Assembly (NCBI GenBank): GCA_002007465.1
Contig: LNAC01000340.1
Location: 62,001-126,000 of the forward strand
Direction: 5' to 3'
From: Ailurus styani
Lineage: Eukaryota; Chordata; Mammalia; Carnivora; Ailuridae
Length of the DNA: 64,000 nt
Every line of letters begins with the position of its first letter. Position 1 is the stretch's first letter. Below the pieces are notes generated by a model. It saw nothing but the letters and a program-made list of their open reading frames with translations. It did no database searches and had not been told where the DNA came from. The position numbers and the translations under genes are program-made. Shown one piece after another: positions 61,530 through 64,000 of this stretch.

Positions 61530-62520
61530 GATTATGTTTCTATTAATGTAGCCTACAGCTAAATGAACTCTTTGAAGCAACCCTATCATATTGCTGATTT
61601 TCCTTAAACTCACTGGTCAGCTGAAACTCTCACATTATCAGGGGTAGAGATTCATTCCCTGGTCTAAGGAACTTCTAGAAAAAAAAAAACTTTATGTACT
61701 TTCTTATTACTGGCTCAACAGAAAACAGTCTCTGAGCACCCACCAACCACAATATTTAATGTATGAGAGGGATTCCTTTGAAGTGCTGAAAATTCAGTCA
61801 TTCGCTTGACAAGGAAAGAAAGTAATGAGTAAATATGGATAAAATCTGCCCCTCTTTCTTCTTGCCACCCACTCATTCCCCACAGCAAATGGCTGACAAA
61901 TCTCAAGGTCACCCAGCAGCCATTTGGAACCAGATGCTTCCCTCATCCTGCTCCACTATCAAAGTAATTTTAGTGAAGATGGGAGGGACAGCTGTCTTTG
62001 ATTGTTCCCTTCTTGGTCCTCCTGGGTGTCCTTGCCACTCTCTGGAGGGCTCTGTGAGCCCAGAAAGGAGTTTCATGAAATAGTCTTACAATAAACAAGA
62101 GTTCTCTTCTTTCCTTCTACTGCCAATACCGAAGGAAAATGGAAAACCAAAGTGAGTGGGGATGGGGACTTCATCTCAGAGCAGAGAGGTGGGTCAGCTC
62201 CCACATGCACGCTGGGACATCAGTAAACACCTGGGGCATAAATACAATTGATTTGGACTAAAAGCAGACCAGGAAAAGTGGAGGTAGAATGGGGATGTGG
62301 GTGAATAATTCCTTGGGATTAATGAGCCTCTTTGGACCCTCCACCTACGAAAATACAACTTCAAATGATTTCCCCAGATGTTTGGCTAAAGTGTCTTCAC
62401 GGTCTGGGATAGAAGGAAAGGTTGAGATTCCAGACAGGCAGGTGACAGGACAGAAGCCATGGGTTAGTCTGGCAGCAGGAAGTGTTGGAGATGAATCTCT
62501 GACCGCCATACTTGACACCT
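61530..62520. other. Single-copy intergenic DNA, no gene recognised
   Basis: No repeat or exon is recognised on either strand. Confidence 0.4.
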
Positions 62521-62522
62521 TT

Positions 62523-62672
62523 GCTATTCATAGGGTGCTCCCCAGATCAGCAGTAAGAGCCTCACCTAGATGCTTATCGGAAATACCGAATCTCAAAACT
62601 GACCCAACCTTACTTAATCAGCATTTCAACGAGATCCCCAATGGTGTGCACACAGAATGATTCTGAGAAGCA
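62523..62672 (+). mobile_element. MER5A-like hAT element
   Basis: 'gatcagcagtaagagcctca', 'cctagatgcttatcggaaat' and 'gtgtgcacacagaatgattc' are in MER5A order. Confidence 0.6.
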
Positions 62673-62959
62673 CTTCCCTACGCCATCAGTGAGATGTTTG
62701 GAGAAGTCAGTCCATGGTAGAAGCTGAAAGACCATTTAGGCCAAGAGAGAGCTCTGGTCCTCTGTGATCGATCACCAATACCAAAGTGTTGGACTAACAT
62801 CACAAAACCATCTCCCCTGGATGCTGCAGGATGAGAAAGTCACGTCCAGTTCTCAAGAGACATCACTGTTTTCTGGGAGCTACAAGCAGAGAACAAGCTG
62901 TCAGAGCCAAGCTGTCTTCCTGCCATACTTCCCAACATGTGCCTGCATTTGGTTAGAAG

Positions 62960-63365
62960 GAGATGGGACACAGGGGAATGCTACTCAGCAATAAAAAGGA
63001 ATAGACTCTTGATACATGTAACATCCTTGGATGGATCTCAAGGACATGATACTGAGTGAAGCAAGCCACTCGCTGTAAAGTTGCATTTATAGAACATTCT
63101 CAAAATGACAAACCTTTGGAGGTGGAACACAGATCTGTGGTTGCCAGGGCTGGGATTGTATGAGAGGAAGGCCATGGGAGCGACTAGGAAGGGGGAGCAC
63201 AGGGACACCTTTGTGGTGTGGGTGTCAATTCCTTGGCTTCAATATCACACTAGAGACCCTTCGGATGCCACCACTGGAGGGAAGTGGGTGAAGGGTACAA
63301 GGATCTCTCTGTACTATCTTTGCAACTTCCTGCAAATCTGCAATGATTTACAAGCAAAAAGAGAA
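62960..63365 (+). mobile_element. L1 3' end (old L1M type)
   Basis: 'atgctactcagcaataaaaa', 'gatggatctcaaggacatga' and 'ctgtggttgccagggctggg' form the ORF2 end and 3'UTR of an old L1. Confidence 0.85.
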
Positions 63366-63369
63366 AAGA

Positions 63370-64000
63370 ACAAAACAAAAAGGAGATGGTGGTCACAAGG
63401 CTATGATTCGGTGAGAAGCAGCTTCACCATAAAACATTCATGCAGCCTCGTTGTAAGTCTTTTACTGGATTTCTTGCCTCTTTTACCAAAGACATCATTG
63501 TGCATTGAGGTTCCTTTACCTAAGTCTTCCCGGATGCAATCCAGAATGCTCTATCCCACTAAATGGTGTTGCTGCAAGGTTCTAATACATGAGTGTAGCA
63601 AGAGGAGTGTGACGTGTCCAGTCTAGGTGCACAGAACATCGGCTCAGAAAGGTTTCCATTTGAGTAGGTCCAGAATGGAGAAGGGGCCCGGCCAAGGTCA
63701 CCAAATAGTCAATGGCAGCAACAGGACTGGAAGTGGGATCTGGTGCTCAGCCCAGAGCCCGTCCATTCTGCCACCCGCCAACTCCCCTGGCAGCTCTTCA
63801 TCCCAGAGTTTTGAGGTGGCATTAAAATTCAGAACTCATCCGAGGTTAACTCTGAAAGCAACATCCAAAGAACGCATCAATGCCACCAGGGCATCTCTTT
63901 TAATTGCCTATTCACGCCGGCAGATTGTCTTTTCATATTCGGAGCTAAACTTGGAGGCATGTCCTTTCATAGGGCACTCATTACCCCACTGCCTCATCAG
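63370..64000. other. Window end, no gene recognised
   Basis: A MIR/L3-like patch at about 63650-63790 ('ggccaaggtcaccaaatagt', 'gtccattctgccacccgcca') is the only hint. Otherwise nothing is seen. Confidence 0.4.

Noticed and set aside
63105..63626. 173-codon plus-strand frame
   Set aside because: It begins in the 3'UTR of an old L1 and runs into unrelated DNA. No family resemblance.
47150..64000. Exons of ABTB3/BTBD11, expected upstream by synteny
   Set aside because: No ankyrin- or BTB-like coding sequence was found. In human the gap is larger than the sequence available here (from memory).

Overview
This is nuclear DNA from a carnivoran mammal, most likely a mustelid or close relative. 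More than forty copies of the carnivore tRNA-Lys-derived SINE (CAN-SINE/SINEC type) lie on both strands. Many of the young copies carry the 'gggttaaagcctctgcc' head typical of mustelid sequence. L1 fragments have a carnivore-type 3' end. Species is inferred from repeats alone.

Only one protein-coding gene can be supported: PWP1, a nucleolar WD40-repeat protein, on the minus strand. Fifteen coding exons run from the ATG at 46854 down to the TAA at 20003-20005, and all use GT/AG junctions. They add up to 1503 coding bases, or 500 residues plus stop, with no frameshift or premature stop. The first exon lies in a CpG island (about 46.3-47.15 kb) that carries NRF1-like and CRE-like motifs just upstream. 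The 3'UTR is short, with an AATAAA signal at 19775-19780 (reverse strand).

Layout. (1) 1-19.7 kb is the region downstream of PWP1. It is almost solid with old, mostly minus-strand L1 sequence (3.7-10.7, 13.3-15.3 and 16.0-19.3 kb) broken up by CAN-SINEs. An LTR lies at about 2.5-2.9 kb, and a GC-rich non-repetitive patch of unknown identity at about 11.6-12.15 kb. (2) 19.75-46.9 kb is PWP1. Its introns hold several 5'-truncated L1s, mostly plus strand and so antisense to the gene, some with clean target-site duplications. They also hold CAN-SINEs, an MLT1-like LTR and hAT (MER5A-like) fragments. (3) 47-64 kb lies upstream of PWP1 and has no recognisable gene. It holds a MaLR LTR split by SINEs, a MER20-like element, MIR/L2 relics, an L1 3' end near 63 kb, and stretches of single-copy DNA. 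From remembered human 12q23 synteny the next gene upstream would be ABTB3/BTBD11 and the next downstream PRDM4. I could identify no exon of either.

Four single-N positions (28398, 28751, 37979, 46165) mark assembly joins. Two are flanked by near-perfect duplicated contig ends, and one coincides with a SINE that stops in mid-element inside an L1 that lacks sequence there. I found no undescribed biological system. The observations most worth checking are the assembly joins, the promoter motifs and the few unexplained single-copy islands.
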